A stretch of DNA of 47,102 bases, taken from positions 1-47,102 of the forward strand of contig JBLINY010000028.1 of assembly GCA_047638695.1 (NCBI GenBank). Reading direction: 5' to 3'. Positions 32,900 to 41,396 of this stretch are shown one piece after another (within the stretch, counting starts at the first letter, position 1; each line of letters opens with the position of its first letter). The notes below the pieces were generated by a model. It had not been told where the DNA came from. It saw nothing but the letters and a program-made list of their open reading frames with translations, and did no database searches. The position numbers and the translations under genes were made by a program. Origin of the DNA: JAHECQ01 sp047638695 (lineage in GTDB: Bacteria > Actinomycetota > Acidimicrobiia > Acidimicrobiales > SZUA-35).

Positions 32900-34453
32900 G
32901 TGACCATTATCCACACCAGCCCGCTTCCGGACGTCGACATCCCGGACGTGTCGATCACAATGCACGTGTTGCGAAGAGCGGGCGAGCTGTCGGACAGGGT
33001 TGCAATCCAAGATTCCGCCGGCAATAGCTCATACACGTTCGCCGAACTGAGCAATGCAATTCACTCGTTCGCTGGCGGTCTGGCCGGTCGAGGCTTCGGA
33101 CCCGGCTCAGTGCTTGGCCTCATGGCCCCAAATGTTCCCGAATACGCCATTGTGTTCCACGGCGCCGCAGTTGCCGGCGGCGCGGTCACCACCATCAACC
33201 CAACGTATGGAGCATCCGAGGTTCGTTTTCAGCTGCTCGACGCGGCGGCATCGATCCTTGTCACCGTACCGATGTTTCTCGAAACGGCGCTCGAGGCCAT
33301 CGAGGGAACGTCGGTCACCGAGGTTGTGGTACTGGGTCCAAAGTCGGACGGGGCTACGCCGTTGGGTGAACTCATGGACGACCCGATCCAACAGGTCGAG
33401 GCCGACTGGGCCAGCCACACCGTTGTGCTGCCCTATTCATCGGGCACAACGGGGCTGCCGAAAGGTGTCATGCTCACCCACCGGAACTTGGTGGCCAATA
33501 TCGAGCAATGCAAACACGCCATCTTTTATGGCGACGATGAAGTTGCGTTGGCAGCCCTGCCCTTCTTTCACATCTATGGCATGCAGGTCCTGATGAACGG
33601 ACTGTTGGCCAACGGTGTCACCGTGGTGACCATGCCCCGGTTCGACATGGTCGAAGCGCTCGAGGCAGTTCAAGCCCACAAGATCACACGGTTCTTTGCC
33701 GTGCCACCCATCATCTTGGGCTTGGCCAAAGCCCCGATCGTCGACAGCTACGACCTTTCAACGGTTCGGCAGGTCTTCTCCGGCGCCGCCCCGCTTGGTG
33801 CCGAGATAGCGGCCGAAGCCGGTACCCGAATGGGTTGCGAAGTAGTGCAGGGCTTTGGAATGACCGAGCTCTCGCCGGTCAGCCATTGCACGGTCGAAGG
33901 CGATTTTCGGCCAGGTACCTGTGGTGTGACGGTGTCGAACACAGAGACTCGAATCGTCGATCCTGACACGGGTCTCGACCAGGGCGTTGGCGACCGCGGC
34001 GAACTCTGGGTCCGCGGTCCGCAGGTAATGGCCGGCTATCTCAACAACCCTGAGGCAACCGCGGAGACGGTCGATGCTGACGGCTGGTTACATACCGGTG
34101 ACGTTGGGATCGTCGACGAGAATCACCACGTGTCGATCGTTGATCGCTTGAAGGAATTGATCAAGTTCAAGGGCTTCCAGGTTGCGCCGGCCGAGCTCGA
34201 GGCCCTCATCGCCACCCATCCGAAAGTGGCCGACGTCGCCGTCATTGGTGTGCCCGACGAAGAGGCCGGCGAGCTTCCAAAGGCATTCGTTGTTCCAATG
34301 CCGGGCGAAGAGGTGACACTGGCCGAGATTCAAGAACTCGTTGGCGAACACCTTGTCAGCTACAAGCAGATCCGGATCATGGAGATCATCGAGGTCATCC
34401 CGAAGAGTGCCGCTGGCAAGATCCTGCGCCGCCAACTCCGCACTGCTTCCTAA
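32900..34453 (+). CDS. 4-coumarate-CoA ligase-like acyl-CoA synthetase
   Basis: A 517-residue adenylate-forming (ANL) enzyme activating a carboxylic acid to its CoA thioester. It has the P-loop PYSSGTTGLPKGVMLTHRNL, QGFGMTELSPVSHC (A5), GYLNNPEATAET and ADGWLHTGDVG (A7), VDRLKELIKFKGFQVAPAEL (A8), and the catalytic lysine in PKSAAGKILRRQLR (A10). The closest-looking type is plant/bacterial 4CL, with aromatic or medium-chain acids likely; the substrate cannot be fixed. GTG at 32900 is inferred from the -10 box. The stop lies in a 19-bp tandem repeat. Confidence 0.9.
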   Translation: MTIIHTSPLPDVDIPDVSITMHVLRRAGELSDRVAIQDSAGNSSYTFAELSNAIHSFAGGLAGRGFGPGSVLGLMAPNVPEYAIVFHGAAVAGGAVTTINPTYGASEVRFQLLDAAASILVTVPMFLETALEAIEGTSVTEVVVLGPKSDGATPLGELMDDPIQQVEADWASHTVVLPYSSGTTGLPKGVMLTHRNLVANIEQCKHAIFYGDDEVALAALPFFHIYGMQVLMNGLLANGVTVVTMPRFDMVEALEAVQAHKITRFFAVPPIILGLAKAPIVDSYDLSTVRQVFSGAAPLGAEIAAEAGTRMGCEVVQGFGMTELSPVSHCTVEGDFRPGTCGVTVSNTETRIVDPDTGLDQGVGDRGELWVRGPQVMAGYLNNPEATAETVDADGWLHTGDVGIVDENHHVSIVDRLKELIKFKGFQVAPAELEALIATHPKVADVAVIGVPDEEAGELPKAFVVPMPGEEVTLAEIQELVGEHLVSYKQIRIMEIIEVIPKSAAGKILRRQLRTAS

Positions 34454-34504
34454 ACGCTTCGTTGGCTCCTAGACGCTTGGTCGGTTCCTGAACGTTCGGC
34501 GGGT
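34448..34504 (+). repeat. 19-bp degenerate tandem repeat x3 across the ligase stop
   Basis: Three 19-bp units (TCCTRRACGYTYSGTYGGY-like) begin three bases before the TAA of the ligase gene and extend into the intergenic gap. The units differ from each other at several positions. Confidence 0.8.
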
Positions 34505-34516
34505 GTGGCCCCTTTC

Positions 34517-35689
34517 TCAGCTTGAGATGAGGATGCCGTTGGTGACGAGGGCATCGATAGCTGCGTCGTCGAGGCCGAGGATGTCACGCATCACTTCACG
34601 ATTGTCGGCGCCGCGGGCGGCCACATGACCGGTTGTGCCAATGCCCGCGCCGGCTGCAGGCCTGCTGGGGACGACGATGCCGACGTCGGTCGTGGTGACA
34701 AGCCCGCGATGTGCGGCCCAATCGGTGGCAGCTAGCTCGGTTATCGATCGGAGTTCGGCAACGGTGAATGGGGATCCGGCCTCGAGCACCATGCGGAACT
34801 CGTCGAAGGTGGTGAAGGTACCGGCCCATTCCGCCACGATGGCTACCAGCTCCTCCCGGTGCTCCTCGCGGGTGATGATGTCGGCAAAGCGGGGATCGTC
34901 AGTCAGGTCGGGGCGTTCCATTACCGAAACAAGGTGATCGAACCAGCTGACCGGGTTACCAGCGAGGCCCCACACTCGGCCGTCGGGCAGCGTCATCACG
35001 GGTGTCTGGTCGCAGTGTCCGTTGTTGGTGCCAACCCAGCCACCGTTGAGTTCGGTGGCCACCCACTCCTGCATGAACACGAGCGATTCGACCATGCACA
35101 CGTCAAGGTGGCCGCCCACTCCACGGCGGGCCGCCTGCACCAAGAGCGCATTGATTGAGCTAGCTGCCATCATGGCGGTGACCGCGTCGCCAAGTACCAA
35201 CGCTGGTTGCCGAGCCGGTCGGTTGGTTTGCCTGGCGTCGTACTCGAGCAGTCCTGATTCGAGGTGCCCAATCGGAGCGTAGGCCCGCCGATCGGCCCAC
35301 GGTCCGGTCTGGCCGAACCCGGTGATCGAACAGTAAACGAGAGCTGGGAATCGATCGCACATCTCATCGGGACCCAGCCCATACTTCGCCATCACCCCAG
35401 GCCTGAAGTTCTCGACGACCACATCACAGGTAGCGATCAGATCGAGCAAGAGGTCGGTCGCCCCAGCTGCTCGCATGTCAACAGAACAGAAGCGTTTGCC
35501 AGCGTTCTGTTGAGCAAAGTAGGGCGTAATTACGCTGTCGTCGATGGGGGGAAAAGTTCGGCTCAGGTCACCTTCGGGTGGTTCGATCTTGATGACCTCG
35601 GCGCCCTGATCGGCGAGAATCCGGGTGGACATCGGACCGGCTACAACCCGGGTGAGATCGAGCACACGGAGGCCATCAAGAGGACGCAT
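34517..35689 (-). CDS. CaiB/BaiF family CoA-transferase (class III)
   Basis: A 390-residue family III CoA-transferase, a second copy distinct from the one at 30.4 kb. LDGLRVLDLTRVVAGPMSTR and ADQGAEVIKIEPPEGDLSR open the protein; VVENFRPGVMAKYGLGPDEM and FPALVYCSITGFGQTGPWAD are standard. It lies downstream of the two FadE genes on the same strand (90-bp gap), so it probably activates or recycles CoA for the same substrate that the FadE pair oxidises (inference). ATG start at 35689. Confidence 0.9.
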   Translation of the reverse strand: MRPLDGLRVLDLTRVVAGPMSTRILADQGAEVIKIEPPEGDLSRTFPPIDDSVITPYFAQQNAGKRFCSVDMRAAGATDLLLDLIATCDVVVENFRPGVMAKYGLGPDEMCDRFPALVYCSITGFGQTGPWADRRAYAPIGHLESGLLEYDARQTNRPARQPALVLGDAVTAMMAASSINALLVQAARRGVGGHLDVCMVESLVFMQEWVATELNGGWVGTNNGHCDQTPVMTLPDGRVWGLAGNPVSWFDHLVSVMERPDLTDDPRFADIITREEHREELVAIVAEWAGTFTTFDEFRMVLEAGSPFTVAELRSITELAATDWAAHRGLVTTTDVGIVVPSRPAAGAGIGTTGHVAARGADNREVMRDILGLDDAAIDALVTNGILISS

Positions 35690-35779
35690 GTCGCGACCGT
35701 AGTCAGGCCCTCCACCATGGGGCGAAGGCTGTCGGAGACTTGGTTGCTCAGCGCCCGGTGAATCAGGCGTCGGTGATGG

Positions 35780-36892
35780 TCACGCCAGGACGGCGCTACC
35801 CCCGGTGATGAGTGGGTACAGGTTGCCCGCACCGGCCTGCTCGGCGTAGCGCCCGACCCTTTGGCTCCATTCGCCGGAGTGAGCCCACTCCGAGCGCCAA
35901 GACCAGAGCCGCCGTGACAAGTGGTGCAGCGCGTACTCCTGGGTCATGCCCATCGCGCCGTGCGCCTGATGACACTGGCGGGTTGCCGTGCTGGCGCACT
36001 CGTTGGCCAACGAGCGAGCAGCCGCAATCTCGAAACTGCCGGCCCCACGCGCCGCCTGCCGGGCAGCCATTTGGGCTGACATCTTGGCGACCGCGGCGTC
36101 TTGGGCACTCCACACGAGATGTTGCTGGACAGCTTGGAAGCGACCTACGGGCTTGCCGAACTGGAACCGACTCTCGGTGTACTCGATCGTGAGCTTGAGC
36201 ATGGCTTCGAGGGCGCCAGCCATGAGCATCACACGGCTGAGGGCGCCTCGCTCGCGCAGCACCTCTGTTGTGACCCCGGTGCCGGCCGGTGCCACGTTGG
36301 ATGCGTCGATAGTTGCGGCCGAGAACGTGACCGTTTCGCGGGGTTCGCCCGCCATGTTGGTGAAGAGTTCCGTGGTGTAGGAACCATTCGGAGCGGCGAT
36401 CACGGTGTTGGTGGCGGGATCGAGGATGGCCAACACATCGGCCTTCTCGGCCCAGGGCACGCGGTGCAGCGACCCGTCGAGCGCGGCCGTTCCGTCGCCG
36501 TTTACCGCTATGGCCAATGAGTCTTCGGATCGACCGGGTGCCACCGTGACCGGGCCATCGGGGAGGGCGATGCCGGCCGAGGCCAAAAGCCATCCGCCGA
36601 GGATTCCCGTTTCCGCCAGGGGGATTGGGGCGGCGTTGGCACCGGCGATGCGGAGCACCTCGCAGGCGTCGGCCAGCGTGCCTCCCGAGCCGCCCGCTTC
36701 TTCGGGCACGCCGATCCAGGCGAAGCCGCCCTCGGCTACCGCACTCCAGACGGTCGGTGCCCAGCCCGCGTCTTCGGCCGCTTGCACGGTGTCGAAGTCG
36801 GAGATGTCAGAGAACAGCTTGGACGCCGCGTCAGAAAGAAGTTCATCGACGGATACGTCGGGGGCACTAAGGGGAGGAATATGGGTGCTCAT
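35780..36892 (-). CDS. acyl-CoA dehydrogenase family protein (non-catalytic-type subunit)
   Basis: A 370-residue acyl-CoA-dehydrogenase-fold protein. The helical N-domain (VQAAEDAGWAPTVWSAVAEG, FAWIGVPEEAGGSGGTLADA) and the C-domain FAD-contact segment YTESRFQFGKPVGRFQAVQQ are present, with CHQAHGAMGMTQEYALHHLS later. No catalytic glutamate is obvious at either usual position, and the chain is shorter than usual. This fits the beta subunit of alpha2beta2 heterotetrameric enzymes such as the mycobacterial steroid-degrading FadE pairs, where one subunit holds the active base. ATG 36892 overlaps the stop of the partner by 4 bases. Confidence 0.87.
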   Translation of the reverse strand: MSTHIPPLSAPDVSVDELLSDAASKLFSDISDFDTVQAAEDAGWAPTVWSAVAEGGFAWIGVPEEAGGSGGTLADACEVLRIAGANAAPIPLAETGILGGWLLASAGIALPDGPVTVAPGRSEDSLAIAVNGDGTAALDGSLHRVPWAEKADVLAILDPATNTVIAAPNGSYTTELFTNMAGEPRETVTFSAATIDASNVAPAGTGVTTEVLRERGALSRVMLMAGALEAMLKLTIEYTESRFQFGKPVGRFQAVQQHLVWSAQDAAVAKMSAQMAARQAARGAGSFEIAAARSLANECASTATRQCHQAHGAMGMTQEYALHHLSRRLWSWRSEWAHSGEWSQRVGRYAEQAGAGNLYPLITGGSAVLA

Positions 36893-38058
36893 GCTCGTAG
36901 CCCTTTCGCCGCGACCGAACGGAGTATTTCAATAGTGCCTCCACGAATGGTGAAGGAGGGGCCGGTGAGTGTCGCCGCAGTGAACATTCGCTCGAAGAGT
37001 GCAGCCGACTCAGGAGACGGTTCGAGGTCGACCAATTGGGTCAGCTTCAGCAAGGTGTCCTGCTCGAATCGGGTCCCCATCTCTTTCACTAGCGCCGACT
37101 CGACCGACGGGGCTTCGCCGTTGTCGATCATGCGAGCAACGGTGAGCGACATGTTCCGCAATGCCCAGTAGCGAGCGATGGTGCCACCGAGCACCTCGGC
37201 CACATGGTCACTGATGGGTGATCCCTCGTGCATGGCGATGAATTGCTCGACCACACCAAAGGTGCTGAGCCAGCGATCGGGGCCGCCCCGCTCGTAGGCC
37301 AGCTCGCTTGTGTTCTGAGCCCAGCCCATGCCGACCTCACCCAGCACGAGCTCGTCAGGCACAAAGACATCGGTCATAACGACTTCGTTGAACCCGGGGC
37401 TTCCGTCGAGGAACGGGATGCCGTTGATCTCGAGCCCTGGCGCCTTGAGATCGACGAGCATCTGGCTGAGACCCTGGTGCTTGTTGCCGTCCTCGATCGG
37501 TGCGGTGCGGCACAGACAGACGAACCAGTCGTTTTCGTGGGCACTAGACGTCCAAATCTTGGACCCGTTCATGATCCAACCGCCATCGCCGCGCTCGGCT
37601 CGCATGGAGACCGAAGCCAAGTCGGAACCCGAGTCGGGCTCGCTCATGCCGATAGAGAAGCCCATCTCGCCGCGACAGATGGCAGGCAAGAAGCGCTCGC
37701 GCTGTTCTTCGGTGCCGAAGCGGTTGATGACCGACCCGGTTTGGCGGTCGCCGACCCAGTGATAGCCGATGGGGGCTCCCGAGCGGAGCAGCTCCTCAAC
37801 GACAACGAAGCGGTCGACGGCCGAACGATCGTGACCGCCGTAGCGCTTGGGCAGGGCCATGCCGACGTAGCCCTTCTGGGCCAATTTCTTCGAGAACGTC
37901 TTGTCGTGAGGCGCGCTCATGCCGAGAGCGGGGTCGTACGAACCTCGCGGCAGTTCGGTGGCCAGAAAATCTCTTACCTCGGCCTGGAGTTCGAGCTCGG
38001 CCGGCGTCAACTCTGTCGGATTGAATTCCACGAGGGAAGTGTCGCGGGCCGCGACCAA
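36889..38058 (-). CDS. acyl-CoA dehydrogenase (catalytic-type subunit)
   Basis: A 389-residue flavoprotein dehydrogenating an acyl-CoA at C2-C3. GFSIGMSEPDSGSDLASVSM and GGWIMNGSKIWTSSAHENDW carry the FAD-binding region, and ELAYERGGPDRW the glutamate used as base by isovaleryl-CoA- and FadE26/29-like enzymes. The MCAD-type glutamate site is instead IRGGTIEILR. Paired with the downstream FadE-like gene by a 4-base overlap. The first start available is TTG at 38058; GTG at 38031 (VEFNPTEL) is a good alternative. It is divergent from the hydratase gene. Confidence 0.9.
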   Translation of the reverse strand: MVAARDTSLVEFNPTELTPAELELQAEVRDFLATELPRGSYDPALGMSAPHDKTFSKKLAQKGYVGMALPKRYGGHDRSAVDRFVVVEELLRSGAPIGYHWVGDRQTGSVINRFGTEEQRERFLPAICRGEMGFSIGMSEPDSGSDLASVSMRAERGDGGWIMNGSKIWTSSAHENDWFVCLCRTAPIEDGNKHQGLSQMLVDLKAPGLEINGIPFLDGSPGFNEVVMTDVFVPDELVLGEVGMGWAQNTSELAYERGGPDRWLSTFGVVEQFIAMHEGSPISDHVAEVLGGTIARYWALRNMSLTVARMIDNGEAPSVESALVKEMGTRFEQDTLLKLTQLVDLEPSPESAALFERMFTAATLTGPSFTIRGGTIEILRSVAAKGLRA

Positions 38059-38092
38059 TCAGGTCCACTCGTAGCGACTCCGGTTGTCGGAG

Positions 38093-38098
38093 TACGTT
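38093..38098 (+). promoter_or_regulatory. leaderless -10 box before hydratase gene
   Basis: TACGTT lies 6 bases before the ATG at 38105, in the 46-bp gap shared with the divergent FadE gene. Confidence 0.55.
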
Positions 38099-38104
38099 CA
38101 TGTG

Positions 38105-38887
38105 ATGTCTGATATTCAGCCTTGGGCTCAGGTGTTCATCGAAGACAATCGAGCGGGAAACGGCTACGCCGTTCCATGGGATGCCATTCCCACGATCGAA
38201 GAGGCCTACGCCGTGCAAGACGCAGTTCTCGACGGGTTAGCTGGCGACCGCGGCGAACTGGCTGGCTACAAGGTGGCAGTGACGGCTCAACCGATGCAGG
38301 AAGCGTTGGGGCTAACCGAGCCGCTGGGAGGCCTGATCCACGGCGGTCAGTTGCGCTCGTCCGGGTGCTCGCTGTCGATGGCCGACTTCGTTGCGCCGGC
38401 ATTGGAGTTCGAGGTCACCGTGCGGCTGGCCAGTGATGTGCCAACCGACAAGGGTCTGTTCGACCGCTCGTCGATTGCGCCCTATGTCGGAGAGGTAATG
38501 AGTTCGTTCGAACTGGTAGATCCCCGCGGCGCCGATGTCGCGACCGTCGGCGCAGCAGGTCTGGTAGCCGACCGGTGCCTAAGCGAGGGAGCGATATTGG
38601 GCGCCCCGGTTACAGACTGGTCGTCGCTCGACCTAGCGAATTGTGCAGTCGAGCTCGATTGGAACGGAGCAACCATCGAGACCGGCGTTACTGGCGCCGC
38701 GATGGGCCATCCATTCGAAGGCTTGGCGTGGGTGGCCAACCACATGGCCTCACGGGGCCGTTTCCTGCGTGCCGGTGATGTCGTACTCACGGGCAGCGTG
38801 TTCGGACCGAAGCCAGTGGCCGCTGGTGATCAGGTCACCTACCGAATCTCCGGTCTGGGTGAGGTGTCGGTGTCGGTGTCGGCCTAG
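38105..38887 (+). CDS. 2-keto-4-pentenoate hydratase / fumarylacetoacetase-like enzyme
   Basis: A 260-residue protein of the FAH/MhpD family. IPTIEEAYAVQDAVLDGLAG and GYKVAVTAQPMQEALGLTEP, then ALEFEVTVRLASDVP (metal-ligand Glu pair) and FEGLAWVANHMASRGRFLRA with DVVLTGSVFGPKPVAAGD follow the hydratase pattern (meta-cleavage pathway: hydration of 2-hydroxypenta-2,4-dienoate). No extradiol dioxygenase is nearby, so it may act on another enol. The ATG at 38105 has a -10 box 6 bases upstream. Its end carries three GTGTCG hexamers. Confidence 0.83.
   Translation: MSDIQPWAQVFIEDNRAGNGYAVPWDAIPTIEEAYAVQDAVLDGLAGDRGELAGYKVAVTAQPMQEALGLTEPLGGLIHGGQLRSSGCSLSMADFVAPALEFEVTVRLASDVPTDKGLFDRSSIAPYVGEVMSSFELVDPRGADVATVGAAGLVADRCLSEGAILGAPVTDWSSLDLANCAVELDWNGATIETGVTGAAMGHPFEGLAWVANHMASRGRFLRAGDVVLTGSVFGPKPVAAGDQVTYRISGLGEVSVSVSA
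38864..38881 (+). repeat. hexamer GTGTCG x3 near hydratase gene end
   Basis: Three exact GTGTCG copies encode the VSVSVS tail of the hydratase, four codons before the stop. Confidence 0.7.
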
Positions 38888-39000
38888 TAGGCGTGCCCCG
38901 ACACGGCGCCTTCTGAGGACGATTTACACCATGTGATAGGTGTATTCACCCCCCGTTCTGGGTATTAAGGAAACGGCGAATCGGTGCTGATACATGCATC

Positions 39001-39885
39001 GTGAAACGCCTTACTGCTGCCATTGCGGCCCTAACTGTTCCCGTCCTCTTCGTGGCCACGCCAACCTCTGCCCAGACGCCGGAGACCACCGTCCAGAGCA
39101 GCGGAACCGGCGACGCCGTTGTCGTTCCTCTTGCGCAAACCATTGCTGGCGCCGAGATGGACGCCAGCAAGTGGGTTGCCATCAACTGGACCTCGCTTGG
39201 TGGCGAGTCGCGACTTGTGAAGGTCACGGCACAGGGAAGTGACGACGGGATCCTCGCGACCTATCCCGCCTATCCCGTCGATGGCTACTCGAGTGGCTAC
39301 TACGACGACACGCTGTCGGAGAACGAGATCGACTACACGGCGTTGAAGCTCACGATCCAGACCGCCGACGAAAACGGTGCGCCCTATCCCGGCCCTCGTT
39401 TCATCCGGGTCTCGGTCTCGTGGGAGTCCGACACCGGTTTCCATGAAGACGTCTACGACATGCTGATCGGCGACGACGACGCAACCGGCGGCACAACCTC
39501 GACAACGGTTGGTTCTACCGGTCCGGAAGCTCCTGCCATCGCAGGCTTCGTATTGGTCGATCCCGCGGAAAATAGCGACATCGGTGCCTTGATCGACGGT
39601 TCGGTCGTTGATCGTGACGACGTCGGTCGCAGCATCGCCATTCGGGCCGATGTTGGCGGTGCTCATGAGAGTGTCAAGTTCTATCTCAACGGAGAACCTG
39701 TTCGGACTGGGAACACCGAGCCCTACTCGTTGTACAGCGAGAATGATTCGAACCAGAACCTTTACACCCCGTGGTCACCGAAATTCGGCACTACGTACAC
39801 ACTCACCGCGGTGCCCTACAGCGAAGACGATGGTGCGGGCATCGAGGGTGAGCCGATGACGATCACCTTCACCTATCAGAAGTAG
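39001..39885 (+). CDS. secreted hypothetical protein with signal peptide
   Basis: I do not recognise a family. The N-terminus MKRLTAAIAALTVPVLFVAT, with a likely cleavage after TSAQ (about residue 25), is a Sec signal peptide. Residues 26-155 form a beta-rich domain (VAINWTSLGGESRLVKVTAQ, FIRVSVSWESDTGFHEDVYD). A Thr/Gly linker (GGTTSTTVGSTG) leads to a C-terminal Ig-like or carbohydrate-binding-like domain (VKFYLNGEPVRTGNTEPYSL, TYTLTAVPYSEDD). It is probably a cell-surface or extracellular protein. GTG start at 39001; no obvious partner, as it stands between divergent blocks. The 113-bp gap before it shows no clear promoter. Confidence 0.7.
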   Translation: MKRLTAAIAALTVPVLFVATPTSAQTPETTVQSSGTGDAVVVPLAQTIAGAEMDASKWVAINWTSLGGESRLVKVTAQGSDDGILATYPAYPVDGYSSGYYDDTLSENEIDYTALKLTIQTADENGAPYPGPRFIRVSVSWESDTGFHEDVYDMLIGDDDATGGTTSTTVGSTGPEAPAIAGFVLVDPAENSDIGALIDGSVVDRDDVGRSIAIRADVGGAHESVKFYLNGEPVRTGNTEPYSLYSENDSNQNLYTPWSPKFGTTYTLTAVPYSEDDGAGIEGEPMTITFTYQK

Positions 39886-39898
39886 CCGAAGCAGGGTG

Positions 39899-41272
39899 TC
39901 ACGGTCGCTCGAAGGGGCGGCGGGGCACCATCTGTCCTCGCCCTCGAGCGCCGATGATCTTCGAACCTTCGGCCACGACCTCACCTCGACTGAGTGTGAG
40001 CGCTGGCCAACCGGTTACCTCCCAGCCGTCGTACGGCGAGTAACCGGCAGCCGAATGCATCGACGCACCGTCGATGGTTCGGGTCTCGTTTGGATCCCAT
40101 ACAAGTAGGTCTGCATCGCTCCCCGGGGCGATGCAGCCCTTTTGTGGGTACATGCCGAAGAGTTTGGCCGGGTTGGCGCTGGTCATCTCGACGAAGCGAT
40201 GGAGCGACATGCGTCCGGTGGTAACACCAAGCGACCACAACATCGGCATGATCGTCTCGAGTTCGGCCATGCCCTGGCGAAGATTGGCGGCTGTCAACAC
40301 CGGATCGGTCTTCTGGGCCAGCGTCCACGGTGCATGATCGGTGGCGACCGTGCTGACGCTGCCGTCAGCGATTCCCGCCCACAGCGCGTCGCGGTCGGCA
40401 TCCTCCCGAAGAGGAGGAGCGCCGGCGTACTTCGCACCATCTGGCTCGTCGAACCTCGACCGTTCGAGGTGCAGGTAGATAGGCCGTGTCTCGACATACA
40501 ACGGAAGGTCTCGGGCCCGGCCGTTGCGGCACGCGTCCAGCGCTGCCTTGCTCGATAGGTGAACGATGTACGTGGCTGCGCCAGTGGTCTCGCAGTAACC
40601 AACGGCGCGTTCGGTGGCGATGCGTTCGGCCTCCACGGGACGGCTCTCGGGATAATGACGGTGGGCAGTCAGCCCCTGTTCGTCCAAGATCTGGCCGCAA
40701 CAGCCCATGATGGCGGCGTCCTCGCAGTGCAACAGCACGACCGAGCCGACCTCGGCTGCCTTGCGCATGGCGACCAGGAAGCGGTCGACGTTGCGGTCGA
40801 ATCGCTTGAAAGACAGGAATATCTTGACACTTGGATGGCCCATGGCCGTGAGCTGAGCGATCTGCTCGACACCTGTCTCGTCGGGATCAAGCAGCACCGG
40901 ATGCTGGAAGTAGTCCGCCAGGCTGTTGGCGTCGGCATCGGCCAGATCGCGTTCCATGCCCTCGATCATCTGCTCCCCCTTGCGGGGGAACGACATGTTG
41001 CCGATCGTTGTCACACCGCCGGCGAGGGCGGCCTTCGATCCAATTTCGAAGTCGTCGGTCCAGCTATGTTCGCCGGGCCCGGTGTGCGGCGGTGAGAGAT
41101 GCACATGGGGGTCGACACCGCCCGGCAGTACGTAGCGGCCGGTTGCGTCGATCATCGTGGCCGCCGACATGGTGCCGCCCAACTGCACGATGAGTCCGTC
41201 GCTGACGCCGACGTCAGTGATGACGGCTCCGCTACCCGTTGCCACTGTTCCGCCCTTGATGACCAAGTCCAT
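39899..41272 (-). CDS. dihydropyrimidinase/hydantoinase-like amidohydrolase
   Basis: A 457-residue cyclic amidohydrolase of the hydantoinase/dihydropyrimidinase family. Metal-site motifs are GGVDPHVHLSPPHTG (HxH), a carboxylated-lysine candidate in VKIFLSFKRFD, LLHCEDAAIMG, YIVHLSSKAAL, and STVATDHAPWTLAQK (Asp). The C-terminal GRSEVV-like beta-sandwich (ALTLSRGEVVAEGSKIIGAR) is intact. It hydrolyses a cyclic amide, perhaps dihydropyrimidine or hydantoin. ATG start at 41272. It ends convergently, 13 bp after the secreted-protein gene. Confidence 0.88.
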   Translation of the reverse strand: MDLVIKGGTVATGSGAVITDVGVSDGLIVQLGGTMSAATMIDATGRYVLPGGVDPHVHLSPPHTGPGEHSWTDDFEIGSKAALAGGVTTIGNMSFPRKGEQMIEGMERDLADADANSLADYFQHPVLLDPDETGVEQIAQLTAMGHPSVKIFLSFKRFDRNVDRFLVAMRKAAEVGSVVLLHCEDAAIMGCCGQILDEQGLTAHRHYPESRPVEAERIATERAVGYCETTGAATYIVHLSSKAALDACRNGRARDLPLYVETRPIYLHLERSRFDEPDGAKYAGAPPLREDADRDALWAGIADGSVSTVATDHAPWTLAQKTDPVLTAANLRQGMAELETIMPMLWSLGVTTGRMSLHRFVEMTSANPAKLFGMYPQKGCIAPGSDADLLVWDPNETRTIDGASMHSAAGYSPYDGWEVTGWPALTLSRGEVVAEGSKIIGARGRGQMVPRRPFERP

Positions 41273-41302
41273 GGCCGAACGCTAGTCGTGTGGCCGGGGG
41301 TG

Positions 41303-41350
41303 GGGTAAGGCTCAGGCGAGTTGGGTGGGTAAGGCTCGGATGAGTAGGGC
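41303..41350. repeat. 24-bp imperfect tandem repeat x2
   Basis: Two 24-bp units beginning GGGTAAGGCTC sit in the 124-bp gap between the divergent hydantoinase and CoA ligase genes. They match at about 18 of 24 positions. Confidence 0.65.
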
Positions 41351-41381
41351 CTCCAGGTGGCGAGCGGCAGAGCGCAGAAAC

Positions 41382-41387
41382 TACCTT
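41382..41387 (+). promoter_or_regulatory. -10-like box before FadD-like gene
   Basis: TACCTT lies 9 bases before the ATG at 41397; the spacing is a little longer than at the other leaderless genes. Confidence 0.4.
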
Positions 41388-41396
41388 CCGGACTCT

